64,000 bases of DNA from Loripinus fragilis (GCA_964019695.1 OZ026517.1:58783172-58847171); one strand, 5' to 3'. Counted from the first letter of the stretch, positions 20,461 through 30,519 are shown. Notes: generated from the letters alone by a model not told the origin. Numbers and translations are program-made.

Positions 20461-20776
20461 TTAAAGCTCCAATCACAACTTTCCCAATTTTCGAAAAAAA
20501 AAGTTATGATATTTCATGAGAAAAATCATGCCTTATTTGTAATTTTTGAAAAAGAAGCAAATTTTTAATTGTCGTCTGCTGCAAATTAAAGGTGGCCCTT
20601 TATGGGTTATGACTTTGTTACTTGTTGCATAAGTGAATAGTGAAGGTTCAAGTGAGCCTCCGCTTCCGTGCAACCTCATCAGAACCTTGGCTACTTGTGC
20701 TTATGCAGAATATGGAGGTACATGAAGAAACGCTGCCAATTTTTAGCTATCCAGCCCTTCTAGATAGCTATAATGT

Positions 20777-21558
20777 TTAACCCTTAACGCTACACAAGCG
20801 CCTTTGTACGCCTTTGAAAAGTAAGATTTTTTAAAATACTGTAAAATCTCTATTACAGGCCCGGGCATCTATTAGAATCATTACCGTTCAGGGAGTTGGG
20901 GGTGGGCCTCTAGTAGAGGCTACAAGTGCGAGAAAAGTCTGTAGCTCCAATTTATCGGTAAGGGTCGGCATCTTGAGATGCTAATGTTGCGAAGTCCATA
21001 GGTAGAAGACCATTAACATGATAAACGGTTATTTCAGCGCTAGGCATCGATAAAACTTTAAATATGACCTGTCCAGGGCCTAACACAGTATGGGGTTCAC
21101 AACTTGCTAGCGAGGGTTTGTATTTCCAGACAAAATGAAAGTAGGGTCAAAAACAATAGACCTTATTTAGGACAATTCCTTGGAGGCGGACGACTAGAAA
21201 TTCGCTGCAAATAACAAATTTGAGATGTTTCTGCGAGAGGTAGGACCTATTTTTTTCAATATTCATGGGTGGGGTTTTATTAGAGGATCGATTTTTGGGG
21301 AAATTTGCTTGAAAAATCGGCATTTTTGTCGTCCAAACTGGGGAAAGGGCCTCTATTAGAGCATGGGGCAGTAATAGAGTTTTTACGGTATTATGAAAAA
21401 TGGAACATTTGCTCCTGAGGAGCAAATGTTCCATTTTTCATAATATTTACAAAACTACTGAAATGTAGAAAAAATTGTTTGGAAAATATTTGAAAATTTG
21501 AATTGTTTATAGAAAATGATGCAATGTTCTGAATATAGCATATGTGGTAAAGGGTTAA
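20777..21558. mobile_element. TTAA-flanked element of 782 bp
   Basis: It starts TTAACCCTTAACGC and ends GGTAAAGGGTTAA; the TTAA at both ends fits the target duplication of piggyBac- or Kolobok-type elements. It contains a perfect hairpin at 21391-21446 (arms ATTATGAAAAATGGAACATT and inverse) and GAGGCCTCTAATAGAG-type motifs (20910, 21350). No transposase frame is visible. Confidence 0.5.
21391..21446. repeat. Perfect hairpin of about 26-bp arms
   Basis: ATTATGAAAAATGGAACATT TGCTCC, then TGA, then the exact inverse. Perfect pairing suggests a recent origin, or gene conversion between the arms. Confidence 0.85.
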
Positions 21559-21814
21559 AGAGTGACAACGCATACTCCATAAGTACCAAAATCTCTTGAG
21601 CTGGCTGAAATATGTATTAGTCTATTTTTCATTCACGTATTGAACAAGCTGTCAAGGCTTCGGAGGAATGTTTGAAAAGTTGACAATATTGAAGTGAAAC
21701 TCTAATTTGAAAGTAGACAGGATAATGGAGACTGGCGGCTAGGGAGTTGTTAGAAAAATGTGAGGGGATTAGGCCAGGGGAAATGAATGGATAGTTTCTG
21801 ACAAATCATCTTTC

Positions 21815-22440
21815 TAGTAACTGGCACCAGTCCTCTTTGCATGCTGGGTAATTTTTCATTGCTTTTTTGTCTGATTTATTTTTCAATATCAACTTTTTCC
21901 AAAAATTTCTTTCAGAAATATTATACCTTTTAGTGAAAAAAAGAGATGTCTTTGTTAACACAAAGTGATCACTTAATTCAGATTTAGCGAATTTAGAGAA
22001 GCTGTACGTGCATTACACAGCTTTAATACACTCATGCTTTAGACCTGTGCATTGCACAGCTTCTAAGCTCCCCCCTGTCCCACCAAAAAATTTTTTTTTA
22101 TTTAACCCTTTGTATACTAGTGGCTCCTAAATGCATACTTGGCAAATAGTGAGGCCCAGATGAAATGCGGTATAATTAAATGCTTCAATATGAAACTTAA
22201 CTTTCAGAAACTGTCCTTTAATTCTTACATTTCATATTATAAATTAAAGGCAAATTCCTTAAATCTTGTATTAATCTTGTATTAATTTAAATGCTGAACC
22301 CGGATTTATCCTTTTTAAAACACTGTAGATCCAGATCAGCTGGCTTCTGATGAAGCCATCTGATCAGGATCTACAATGTTTTCTATTCAGCTACAGAATC
22401 AATGCAAATTAATGAAATCGTGCAACTGAATTTTGTGCTA
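21815..22440. repeat. Decayed TTAACTCTTT-type fragments
   Basis: CTTTGCATGCTGGGTAATTT (about 21835) and TTTCTTTCAGAAATATTAT belong to the family; another fragment at 22100-22400 has TTTAACCCTTTGTATAC and a GTAGATCCAGATCAG / CTGATCAGGATCTACA hairpin (22325-22377). Confidence 0.5.
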
Positions 22441-22920
22441 TTCATCATTAAATACAGCTTGTCAATTTATATAGCAGAATAAGGCCGGGTTAATTATTGG
22501 TAACAATGGGTGCTCATTACACAGACTCATTAAGCAGAAAAAATTATTTAATTTAAAAACTAAGCTGTTAATGCCATAGTTAAAATTCTCCACTCGATCA
22601 CGAACCAAAAGTTACGAGTGATTTTTTGTCTCTCCGCTATCATTGATTTTTGAGTATTCATTGGCTTGACATCTCGCAACTCGCTCCTAATGGGTAATAC
22701 AATAATGCTCTTTGCAAATTCACTCCTGGTTATCAGAAAGCTTGGAGCACTGCAGTGATCTTCTGTGATTTTTACGGATATTTTCTTCCCATTCCATCCT
22801 TGGAAATAAGACTGTATGTGATGTGAATCTGAAATGATTTCCGAGTTAATTGGTTTTCTAAATCAGAACCCTGTGACAGTGCAACAGTAGTACTGGTTGT
22901 GAATAAGTGCTCAGTTGTAT
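22441..22920. other. Unassigned spacer
   Basis: No supported feature. Confidence 0.4.
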
Positions 22921-23045
22921 TTCGAGGAACTTGGTTTTATTCCGAGTTGGGTTTTATTTGGAGTTGGGTTTTATTCAGAGTTGGGTTTCATTTCTATTCA
23001 GAGAGTTGCATTTCTATTCCAAGATTTGCTTTTAATTCGGAGTTT
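22921..23045 (+). repeat. Short degenerate tandem repeat (GAGTTGGGTTTTATTC)
   Basis: Four to six units of about 19-25 bp (CGAGTTGGGTTTTATT, GGAGTTGGGTTTTATT, AGAGTTGGGTTTCATT) with decreasing similarity to the right. The open frame across it is a by-product of the repeat. Confidence 0.7.
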
Positions 23046-24060
23046 AAGACAAGGAGTGTAATATTTTCTAAGAGTTGTGTGGGTTGTGTTTTAAGTTTGT
23101 GGGTGTTTAACTAGGCCTTGACTATGTGTAAGAGTGCAGAAACACTTCTGGACAAAGTATAAAATGAGGATTAATTCTGGAATTGGAGACTTAAATATAT
23201 GGACAAAATCATTATAAAGGTATTGTATTGTTTATCTAATCAAATAGTAAATATCATTTTTCCCAAACTAGTTATGTTTAACCATGGTTAAAATTATCAC
23301 ATGACATTGCATCTGGGACTTATAAAATGCCATGTATTAAAAGCGCTAAACTACTTTTTGTAACGTTATGAAATGACACCCATAATAATGTCACATTTTA
23401 TGGCAAAACCTATCATTTCCGCACCAAAATGTGATTTCAAAGAAAATTTTATGTCATATATATATGATAAATAGAATCTAACAGTCATGCTCCTTTAGTA
23501 TTGAATTTATTAAAATCTTTGCGAAAAAGTGATAAAATGCTTGGCAAGCCTCACATTTTATTACTTTTCCCGAACTCATTTAATATATATGTAAGATCCT
23601 CTATGCATCTTGGGGGAATATTTCAAAACCTGTCAGAGTAACAAATGGTTTGGATCCAAATTTGTTTCGCACTTAATCATAATGTGAATCAAAAGGAAGG
23701 TTTCAATAATTATGCTATTTTAGACAATAATGTATACAGTTTGAATTGTTTCTCAAGTTGCCAAGTTGGGCTGGTCTGCAGTGTGTGATTGTGGTATTTT
23801 CTAGTCACTCACTTACTTTTGTATTGTTTTTTAAGAAAATAATGGGTTTTGGATAAAAATGACTAAATGTTGTTTTTTCTTGACAATAAATAAATTTCTT
23901 TTCAGTATTCTAATTAATAATCAAATTGTTTATCAAATTTAAATATTACATGTATTGGGTTATTTGTGTCTGTTGAAAAATGCCAATTTTCAACGGATTG
24001 ATATGGTCAAGTTTTGAATGAAAGAGATTATCAGAATTTATTATTTCAATTTTAAAGGCA
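23046..24060. other. Unassigned AT-rich spacer
   Basis: No coding signal. A GGTCTGCAGTGTGTGATTGT fragment near 23770 belongs to the inverted GATCAGGAAATACC repeat family. Confidence 0.4.
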
Positions 24061-24130
24061 AGAAAAAAAGTAAGTGACTATGATCAGGAAATACCACAAT
24101 CACACACTGCAGACCAAACCACAGCACTTT

Positions 24131-24310
24131 GATTTCGTTTGATTTGATTCCTTACGTCCCAGTCAACAATTTTTCACCAATGTCAGGACAGGTCTTCCTG
24201 GGTTGAGCCAGTACTATGGGATAAGCAAGGATTAATGTGTCTTTGCTCATTAGGACACAAAGCAGTGACCGCAACCCCTCGAGACAAGCATTCTACCACT
24301 GAGCCACTTT
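24131..24310 (-). repeat. SINE S1, minus strand
   Basis: On the minus strand: AAGTGGCTCAGTGGTAGAAT (A box), a shortened loop with GAGGGGTTGCGG, CAAAGACACATTAATCC, CATAGTACTGGCTCAACCC, and a tail of AAATCAAATCAAACGAAATC. The B box is mostly lost, so it is probably silent. Confidence 0.7.
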
Positions 24311-24467
24311 GAGTGAGTGAGTGCGCCCTTTACACACAAAATACTGGTTGGAAATTAAACAAAAAGGTAATTGACGCTATAAAGCAGGTGAGACTTTGCA
24401 GATAATGTATCATCTGATCAGAGTCACTATGATAAAGCAATCTTAAGGGGCCAGAATAGTATCTATC

Positions 24468-24698
24468 TTAACTCTTTGCATGCTGGGTAATTTTCATGCT
24501 TTTGTTGTCGTCTGCCGAATTTTTTTTCAAAGTTAACTTTTTTCAAAAAATTCTTTCAGGAATATTATCAGAGTTTCAGTTTGGATTCAGACCAGGACCA
24601 ACATTCTGTTGGTTCTGTTGGTCCTAATCTGGTTCCAAACTGTTTGCAAAGGTTATCAGCAGACTGAGAAAGTCACCACTTAGCAAAGAATGAGTTAA
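24468..24698. mobile_element. TTAA-flanked MITE with a GGACCAACA hairpin
   Basis: The ends are TTAACTCTTTGCATGCTGGG and TTAGCAAAGAATGAGTTAA. The centre is GGATTCAGACCAGGACCAAC paired with GTTGGTCCTAATCTGGTTCC. Related copies are at 30274-30519, 30900-31105, 45378-45527 and 62890-63090. Confidence 0.65.
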
Positions 24699-24967
24699 AT
24701 ATTAATGAACCAATCAAACTCTGTTGTATCTAACTGGGTGGAAATCGATCGCTCTTGAAAGAGTTAAAAGTATGGTGCTTTTACTCACTTTCAATACTTC
24801 AAATGTGAATTGCAGAGAAAAGGAGTTCTGTAGTCTGGCTCAGTCAGATCACATACAGTATTTGACCAAGACTTAATAAGCCAACATGCTCTTACAAATG
24901 TTCACCAATTTCTTATTTAAGTTGTGCATGCCATCATATCAACCCTATGAGGGGTTGATGCAGTATG

Positions 24968-25046
24968 ACAGTAGATAGATAGATGATATATAGATAGGTA
25001 GGGAAGGGCCTGGTCGGGTCGAGTCGCATCCGTCGGTCGGTCAGTC
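24968..25046 (+). repeat. GATA and TCGG simple repeats
   Basis: GATAGATAGATGATATATAG followed by GTCGGTCGGTCAGTC-type repeats: two adjoining degenerate microsatellites. Confidence 0.7.
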
Positions 25047-25257
25047 AAGTGATACAATTATATTTAAATGGTCGGATTCATAGTCACATTAGTGTGGGAA
25101 GAACAATGTGGATCTACACAGTTTTCAAAAGAGGACAGATTTTTGAAAGAAAAAGTTAGGCACAAAGTGATGTGCCTACTACTGAGGTTGATTATGGTAC
25201 TTATGGAGACAAGGCTGAATTCCAGAAAGCTTTAGTATAGTTTCCAAATGATTGGGA

Positions 25258-25400
25258 TTAATTCCTATTTTTCTTATTTCTCAACTCTATAAGCCTTAAT
25301 TAGCCATAACTTGTGATACTCATAGAAGAACCGTTTCAACCAGATGGTTTCTTTTAGCACCCAAAACCTATGTTTGTAGCCTTAAGGAATAAGATAATAA
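25258..25400. repeat. ACTCAAAAGAACC-family repeat, diverged
   Basis: TTATTTCTCAACTCTA, ACTCATAGAAGAACCGTTTC and GGTTTCTTTTAGCACCCAAA mark the decayed palindrome. Confidence 0.5.
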
Positions 25401-25784
25401 TCTTTATTTACATTCATTTTTCTGAGAACCAAGATGGTAACAATTTGACCGCAAGAAAGAATATCTGGACCTGTGTTTCCTGGTAAGCCTAGCTGAATTC
25501 CCTTGGAAGCTTGTATCATTGACTGAGTTTTTCTGTAAAGGAAATATTCAATAATTTAGCAATTTGAATAAATGCCCTAATTCAGACACCGACAGTAAAT
25601 GCCTTATTACTGATCTTTATCCAAGAATCTGACATGTTTGCTGGCTGTCAGAATTGAATTTAAGCCTCAATGAGGGAAAATGGCCATTTTGGGACATGTC
25701 AACAAGCAATGTCCATTTTCAATCTGCCCACATTGAGTATTTGGGTGGCAAAGCCCTCTTCAGGCAGGCCCCTAGATAAGAATG

Positions 25785-25890
25785 TGTAATCAAAAATGCA
25801 TATTCATCCAAATCATATGTTGTGGATACTCAAAAGAACAATCTCAATGAGAGGGTTCTATTGAGCACCCAAAACATATGTTAAAACTGG
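25785..25890. repeat. ACTCAAAAGAACC-family repeat
   Basis: ACATATG flanks ACTCAAAAGAACAATCTC and GAGGGTTCTATTGAGCACCC, with the trailing ATGTTAAAACTGG. Confidence 0.65.
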
Positions 25891-25942
25891 TTGGTACCCC
25901 ATAGAAAATGTCTCTGGAATAACAGTGTTTTCCATTGGTATT

Positions 25943-26420
25943 CTAATGACTTTTGTCAAATTCACTGTTATTCCACTGAAAGTCAATGGAATTTAAAATA
26001 ACACTTGTCATCTCACTGTTATTCCAATGATATTCCAATGAAAATACTGGTGACTTTACCACTGGTGTTGTTTCACTGTTATTCCACTGAAAGTCAATGG
26101 AATTTAAAATAACACTTGTCATCTCACTGTTATTCCAATGATATTCCAATGAAAATACCGGTGACTTTACCACTGGTGTTGTTTCACTGTTATTCCACTG
26201 AAAGTCAATGGAATTTAAAATAACACTTGTCATCTCACTGTTATTCCAATGATATTCCAATGAAAATACCGGTGACTTTACCACTGGTGTTGTTTCACTG
26301 TTATTCCACTGAAAGTCAATGGAATTTAAAATAACACTTGTCATCTCACTGTTATTCCAATGATATTCCAATGAAAATACCGGTGACTTTTCCACTGGTA
26401 TTGTTTCACTGTTATTCCAC
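25943..26420 (-). repeat. Tandem array of a 111-bp unit (about four copies)
   Basis: TTCACTGTTATTCCACTGAA begins units at 25961, 26072, 26183 and 26294, with a further start at 26405: an exact 111-bp spacing. The unit contains two related halves (TTATTCCACTGAAAGTC and TTATTCCAATGATATTCC). Because 111 is a multiple of 3, the minus strand is open for 150 codons as a 37-residue repeat (…HWNNSEMTSV…FQWNNSETT…). The copies are nearly identical and the motif occurs elsewhere as non-coding fragments (49045, 33150-33290), so I read it as a minisatellite rather than a gene. Confidence 0.9.
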
Positions 26421-26474
26421 TGTTTTTGTGTGTCTTTTTATAGTAAATATAAGAAAATATTCACAATTTTATTA

Positions 26475-26674
26475 GGGAGTGCAGTGGCTCAATGGAAGAG
26501 TGCTTGACTCGAGACCGAGGGGCCGCGTGTTCGAGCCTCACCAGCATCACTGCCATGTGTCCTTAAGCAAGAACATTAATCTTAGCTTAGTACAGGGTCA
26601 ACCCACGAAGACCCGTCCTTTTATAACTGAAAGATTGTTGATGGGAATGTAAAGAATCAAATCAAACAAAACAG
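26475..26674 (+). mobile_element. SINE S1 with target duplication
   Basis: Full length: GCAGTGGCTCAATGGAAGAG (A box), GTGTTCGAGCCTC (B box), TTAAGCAAGAACATTAATC, and a tail of CAAATCAAACAAAACAG. It is flanked by TTTTATTA at 26467 and 26675. It inserted into an ACTCAAAAGAACC-type tail (ATATTCACAATTTTA), which resumes after it. Confidence 0.8.
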
Positions 26675-26739
26675 TTTTATTAACACTCAAATTTTGTTTA
26701 TCTGGACCTATTACCTATGTTCAGGGCTGAAAATATTAG

Positions 26740-27490
26740 AGTGGAACTTAGCTAGTGCAGCTGCTGCTAAGAATTAATCTCTAACTGAAAGCTAGTGCAG
26801 ATGCTGCTAGGAATTAATCTCTAACTGAAAGCTTTATGTCAGATATTAGAAGTGGATGGAATTTTGCCACTGTACAGATGCTGCTAAGGATTAATCTCTA
26901 ACTGAAAGCTTTATGTGAGATATTAGAAGTGGGTGGAATTTAGCCACTGTACAGATGCTGCTAAGAATTAATCTCTAACAAAGCTTTATGTATAAAGCTA
27001 CAGCTGAGATATAGAAGTAGCTTAGATATAGAAGTGGGTGGAACAAAGCTACTGTGCAGCTGCTGCTAAGCATTAATCTCTAACTGAAAGCTTTATTTGA
27101 AAAGCTACAACTGAGATATAGAAGTGGGTGGAGCTAAGCTACTGTGCATCTGCTGCTAAGAATCAATCTCTAACTGAAAGCTTTTATTTATGTGAAAAGC
27201 TACAACTGAGATATATTGAAGTCAGTGAAACTAAGCTACTGTGATTCTTCTGCTAAGAATTAATCTCTTACTGAAAGCTTTATGTGAAAAGCTACAGCTT
27301 AGATATAGAAATAAGTGGAACTAAGCTACAGTCCAGCTGCTAAAAATTAATTTCTAACTGAAAGTTTTATGTGAAAAGCTACAGCTTAGATTTAGAAATG
27401 AGTGGAACTAAGCTACAGTCCAGCTGCTGCTAAGAATTAATCACTTACTGACAGCTACAGCTCAGAGAAATGAGTGAACCTAAGCTACTA
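26740..27490 (+). repeat. Degenerate tandem array, unit about 90-125 bp
   Basis: Seven or more units carry GCTGCTGCTAAGAATTAATC then TCTAACTGAAAGCTTTATGT, then AGATATAGAAGTGGGTGGAA and CTAAGCTAC. Unit length varies through internal indels (GAAAAGCTACAGCT is present or absent). Divergence increases to the right. Confidence 0.85.
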
Positions 27491-28091
27491 TACATCATAT
27501 GACTAAGCCCATTATATAGTTTATGAGAATTATTCTAAAATGTGACCAAACAGCTCAGACTCCAGATGTCATTGGAAAAGATTGAATGGAAGCATTTTTA
27601 TCTAAATAGAATAAATTGAAGATCAATTTGATACATTATTTGATATGAAATGGTCGTCAAACATTGATGAATTATGTTCTTGTCAAATGGTGTATGAATA
27701 GATTCTAATATTCACGGCCCCATGAGAGAAGAAGTTGATTACAGCCAGCATAAAATGAAGTTGGAAAGGAAAATAATGGGTGTGTATTCAAGTTAACTGT
27801 CATAATGTGTCACCTTTTATCTCCATAGACATCAATCTCAGGGATGCAGTTTTTGTATTTTAACATGCTGTGATTACCATCGTTGGTTCGTTGTTTCTTA
27901 AGAGTTCCGCCGCTGATTTGTCGGCGCACCCAGATAAATTGATAAAAGGGGGACAATGGATAAAATGTTCTAAACACTAAAGTCACCAACACCAGTGTAC
28001 ACTGTACAAAATATCACACAGTGAGAAATCCATTGAAAAGTTTCCAAACACCTCCACAAGAAGTTCTATGTACAAAACTGAGCTTTTTCTG
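27491..28091. other. Unassigned spacer downstream of the MYND remnant
   Basis: It could include the 3' untranslated region of the minus-strand MYND gene, but no clear polyadenylation signal and no repeat is evident. Confidence 0.35.
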
Positions 28092-28328
28092 TTAGTTTAA
28101 TGGCTCGAGAGATTGGATAGATTTGCACAGCCGTTTATGTGAGGGCCAATCTGATCTCTGGCAGTCTTTGCTACAATAACTGAAGCTTTTACAGCCTGTG
28201 CAGTGACGTAATTCTGTCTGACTTCCTCTTTTCAGACAGCCCGCACACTCTATGTCCGAATCTTCACAGTCTTTCAACAAACTACTGGAATGCTTAACTG
28301 CAGCCTCTGCAGACAGTTTATTTAGATC
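28092..28328 (-). CDS. C-terminal MYND zinc-finger exon (gene fragment)
   Basis: The frame contains CAGC, then HCTGC, YCSKDCQ, DWPSH and KRLC, which is the full MYND pattern: C-x2-C, C-x2-C, YC-x3-C, and a final H-x3-C. All seven cysteines and the histidine that bind the two zinc ions are present. The protein would end 10 residues later (SIQSLEPLN, then TAA). MYND fingers in animals mediate protein contacts, usually with proline-rich partners, in transcription cofactors and methyltransferases; the finger is C-terminal here, as in DEAF1-type proteins, but I do not claim orthology. Upstream the frame is open only back to a TAG at 28329-28331. It lies on the same strand, 135 bp downstream of the basic segment 28466-29236, in a different frame, so either a short intron or decay separates them. 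TCCAG|TAG at about 28301 is a possible acceptor with matching phase, but its polypyrimidine tract is weak. Confidence 0.65.
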   Translation of the reverse strand, partial: DLNKLSAEAAVKHSSSLLKDCEDSDIECAGCLKRGSQTELRHCTGCKSFSYCSKDCQRSDWPSHKRLCKSIQSLEPLN

Positions 28329-28365
28329 CTAATGAACTTGGGCTATGCCAACAGTTTTCCTTTCA

Positions 28366-28575
28366 ATGGTTAAATGTCTGTATAACTGAGAAACAGCAGA
28401 TGTACGGTGCACGCAGCCGGAAATTTCTGGCTGGATGACCACAGTGACCTGTGGACTGCAGGCTACCTTCCTTTTTCTTGCAGCTGGTATGACTGAGAAA
28501 CATCAGATGTATGATCCAAGCATCCCGTCTCTGGCTGGCTGACCACAAGGACCTGTGGGCTGGCTACGGTCTCTG
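28366..28575 (-). repeat. Two-copy internal duplication of about 100 bp in the MYND locus
   Basis: GTAGCCAGCCCACAGGTCC...ACATCTGATGTTTCTCAGTC and GTAGCCTGCAGTCCACAGGTC...ACATCTGCTGTTTCTCAGTT (minus strand) are tandem copies, encoding related peptides (PQVLVVSQPE / PQVTVVIQPE) in frames offset by one base. The frame break between them coincides with the junction of the copies. Confidence 0.7.
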
Positions 28576-29236
28576 TTTCTAGCCGTTTGTAGTGCTCAGC
28601 AAGGATCTCAGGGCTAAGCTGTCTGGCAACTTTAATACGTTTCCAGTATTCCTTCCGCCTGGCGCGATCCCTTGCTACTTGAGCTTGCGGTTTCTTCTTT
28701 AACTTTGGCTGTCCTAATTTTATATTGGAAGAATCTTTAATTTTCTTATCTGTATGTTTGTTAGAAGCACGAGTTGAAGATTTGTTTTTTCTACGCTTCC
28801 GCTTTCTATTTGGCAGCTTTTCTTCGGAAGAATCTTCTTTCTTGTCCTGATGAGAAGCTGTTTGTCAACCGGAAGCGTTGTTCTTCAATGGCGTCGATTC
28901 TCCATTCTTGGCTGGAAATTTAGTGACAAGAGTAAAATAATTCCTCTTACGTATTATTTTATAAGAATGGCACTTTTCACCTCTCTCAAGAATGCAGATG
29001 ATTTCTATGAGGTCTCTTGGCATAAAATTGGAAGCAGTATTATATGAACTCTGTTTCATCCATATTTTAATTATCCAAAATCCCCCTTTGAAATTCGCGT
29101 GCGGCATCTTCAGGCGCCATCTACAGGGGCCATCTACATCTTTCTTGAAAGTCAGTGACAATTGTTTTAGATCTTGTGATGAATCACCTAAACTACCTGC
29201 AAACTTATCCAAGCTTAAATAATACAAGTATAGGCT
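28466..29236 (-). pseudogene. Lysine-rich and upstream segments of the MYND-finger gene, one in-frame TGA
   Basis: One minus-strand frame is open for 257 codons except for a single TGA at 28865-28867. By order it reads an LSLDKFAGSLGDSSQDLK region, a FKGGFWIIKIWMKQSS and FMPRDLIEIICIL region, then after the TGA a very basic segment (LPNRKRKRRKNKS, KLKKKPQAQVARDRARRK) like a nuclear localisation signal, and EYWKRIKVARQLSPEILAEH. The stop lies in CCGGTTGACAA, so a CpG transition from CGA (Arg) would explain it. No repeat structure accounts for the open frame, so coding ancestry is likely. Alternatively, introns lie here: CTTCTCATCAG (about 28848) and CTAAATTTCCAG (about 28911) could be acceptors, which would remove the TGA. 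I cannot tell a retrocopy with decay from a spliced live gene. The product is not recognised beyond the downstream MYND finger. Confidence 0.5.
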
Positions 29237-29635
29237 TTAACAAAAAAAAACTAAATTGGTCTTCACTAAGCATAAGTAAAACTGTTATACTGAACAATTC
29301 ATGTTTTAAGCAAAGAGCAATGTAGGTTTGTAACGGGCAGGCCAAGCAGGCAGATATTGCTGCTCGGGCCCTAAATGGGACACTGGTCAGACACTCCAAC
29401 CACCTGTTGGGTCCAAAATTACCACTAAATACTATATATTGACAAATTTGGGGCATTTTGACTTGGGAACGTATCTGTCTTAACAAGTCATGCTTTAGCA
29501 ATGGGCAACGTAGCAGGTGGGCAAACAGATACTCAAGCTCACAGACCTCTTCTGAAGGTGGACTGTCTTCTAATCTGTCAAAATGTATGTCAGTGAACTG
29601 TCTTGTCACATCTGATTGTTTCTGGTGTCTCACGG
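29205..29635 (-). pseudogene. Upstream exon-like frame of the MYND locus
   Basis: The minus strand is open from a strong acceptor (TTTGCTTCAATTTCCAG, ending at 29636) through VRHQKQSDVTRQFTDIHFDR, LEDSPPSEEVCELEYLFAHL and LLRCPLLKHDLLRQIRSQV. After about 29450 the frame stays open but repeats an earlier DNA block (TATCTGCCTGC...TTGCTTAAAACATGAATTGTTC resembles TATCTGTTTGCC...TGCTAAAGCATGACTTGTTA). It stops at 29205, in a different frame from the next segment, which it overlaps by about 30 bp next to a T9-10 run. Some of this is likely real exon (about 29460-29635) and the rest decayed or intronic. Function not recognised. Confidence 0.4.
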
Positions 29636-29639
29636 CTGG

Positions 29640-30000
29640 AAATTGAAGCAAACACTAGATAGTCTACGCAACATGCGCATAAACAACAATCCATAGAATG
29701 GAATAAAGTTTGAGCAACCTTGCTTGGTTAATTGTTTCTTTTTTACACACAGCAACCATGATAATTTGCATAATTTATGCAACCACGGGGTGAATAGGCC
29801 TATGTCTTAACTTTAATTTGGTAATTTTAGGAGTCTAGGATAAGTAACAGCTGAGACATGAGTACTTTTGTAGGCATACCCCCATTCTCAAATCCGCTAT
29901 GGGTTGCCATGGAAACCATGCATTTTCACATAGCCCATACCAATTTTTTTAGGACACCTTTGTTTCGCATTCAGGGGGTCCCAATGAACAATTTGGCACC
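29640..30000. other. Unassigned spacer
   Basis: No coding signal. 29880-30000 has GGGGGTCCCAATGAACAATTTG and CTATGGGTTGCCATGGAAACC, possibly decayed pieces of the GGATCC fold-back family. Confidence 0.4.
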
Positions 30001-30012
30001 CATGAAAAATTG

Positions 30013-30014
<2 letters not shown>

Positions 30015-30050
<36 letters not shown>
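30015..30050 (+). repeat. Poly-G run of 36 nt
   Basis: Uninterrupted G homopolymer after TTGCC and before AATGCAAGC. It would fold as a G-quadruplex, is expected to be length-variable, and may also be an assembly-sensitive spot. Confidence 0.95.
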
Positions 30051-30051
<1 letters not shown>

Positions 30052-30273
30052 ATGCAAGCATAACAATTAAGAGAATGTATCCTGTATATATGATTCAGGT
30101 CTGCATGTTCACAGTCAAGGTCACAGGTCAAAGTTCAAAGGAAAATTGGTTTCAGGAACATGAATTCCACATTCCTCGACTTACGTCAGTTACTTGGCAT
30201 TAGTATCCACCAAGACAATTGTGTTGGGTATTATGATCCAGGTCCTTTTGTCTTAGGTTAAATGGGCATTTAT

Positions 30274-30519
30274 TTAACCCTTTCCTTCATGAATATTTGT
30301 GCTAAGCTCAACCCACTATGAATATTTATGCAAATAAACTTTCACGTTTGTACATTACTTGTCAGGTCCATTAGTGTATGATCATAGTTCTAATATAATC
30401 ATATTTCCATAAGCAAACAGAGTAGACCAAGATCAGGCAGCTCTTACAGGAGCTGCCTTTTCTGGGTCTACTCTGTTTGCAAACGTGTTAAAACGCTTCT
30501 CTATGAGGTAATGGGTTAA
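30274..30519. mobile_element. TTAA-flanked MITE with AGCTCTTACAGGAGCT hairpin
   Basis: The ends are TTAACCCTTTCCTTCATGAA and CTATGAGGTAATGGGTTAA. The centre is GCAAACAGAGTAGACC...CAGCTCTTACAGGAGCTG...GGTCTACTCTGTTTGC. A related copy is at about 34800-35050. Confidence 0.65.

Noticed and set aside
25943..26395. 150-codon frame encoding a 37-residue repeat
   Set aside because: The units are nearly identical and the period is a multiple of three, so one open unit makes all open. Fragments of the same motif are clearly non-coding elsewhere. Kept only as a tandem repeat.
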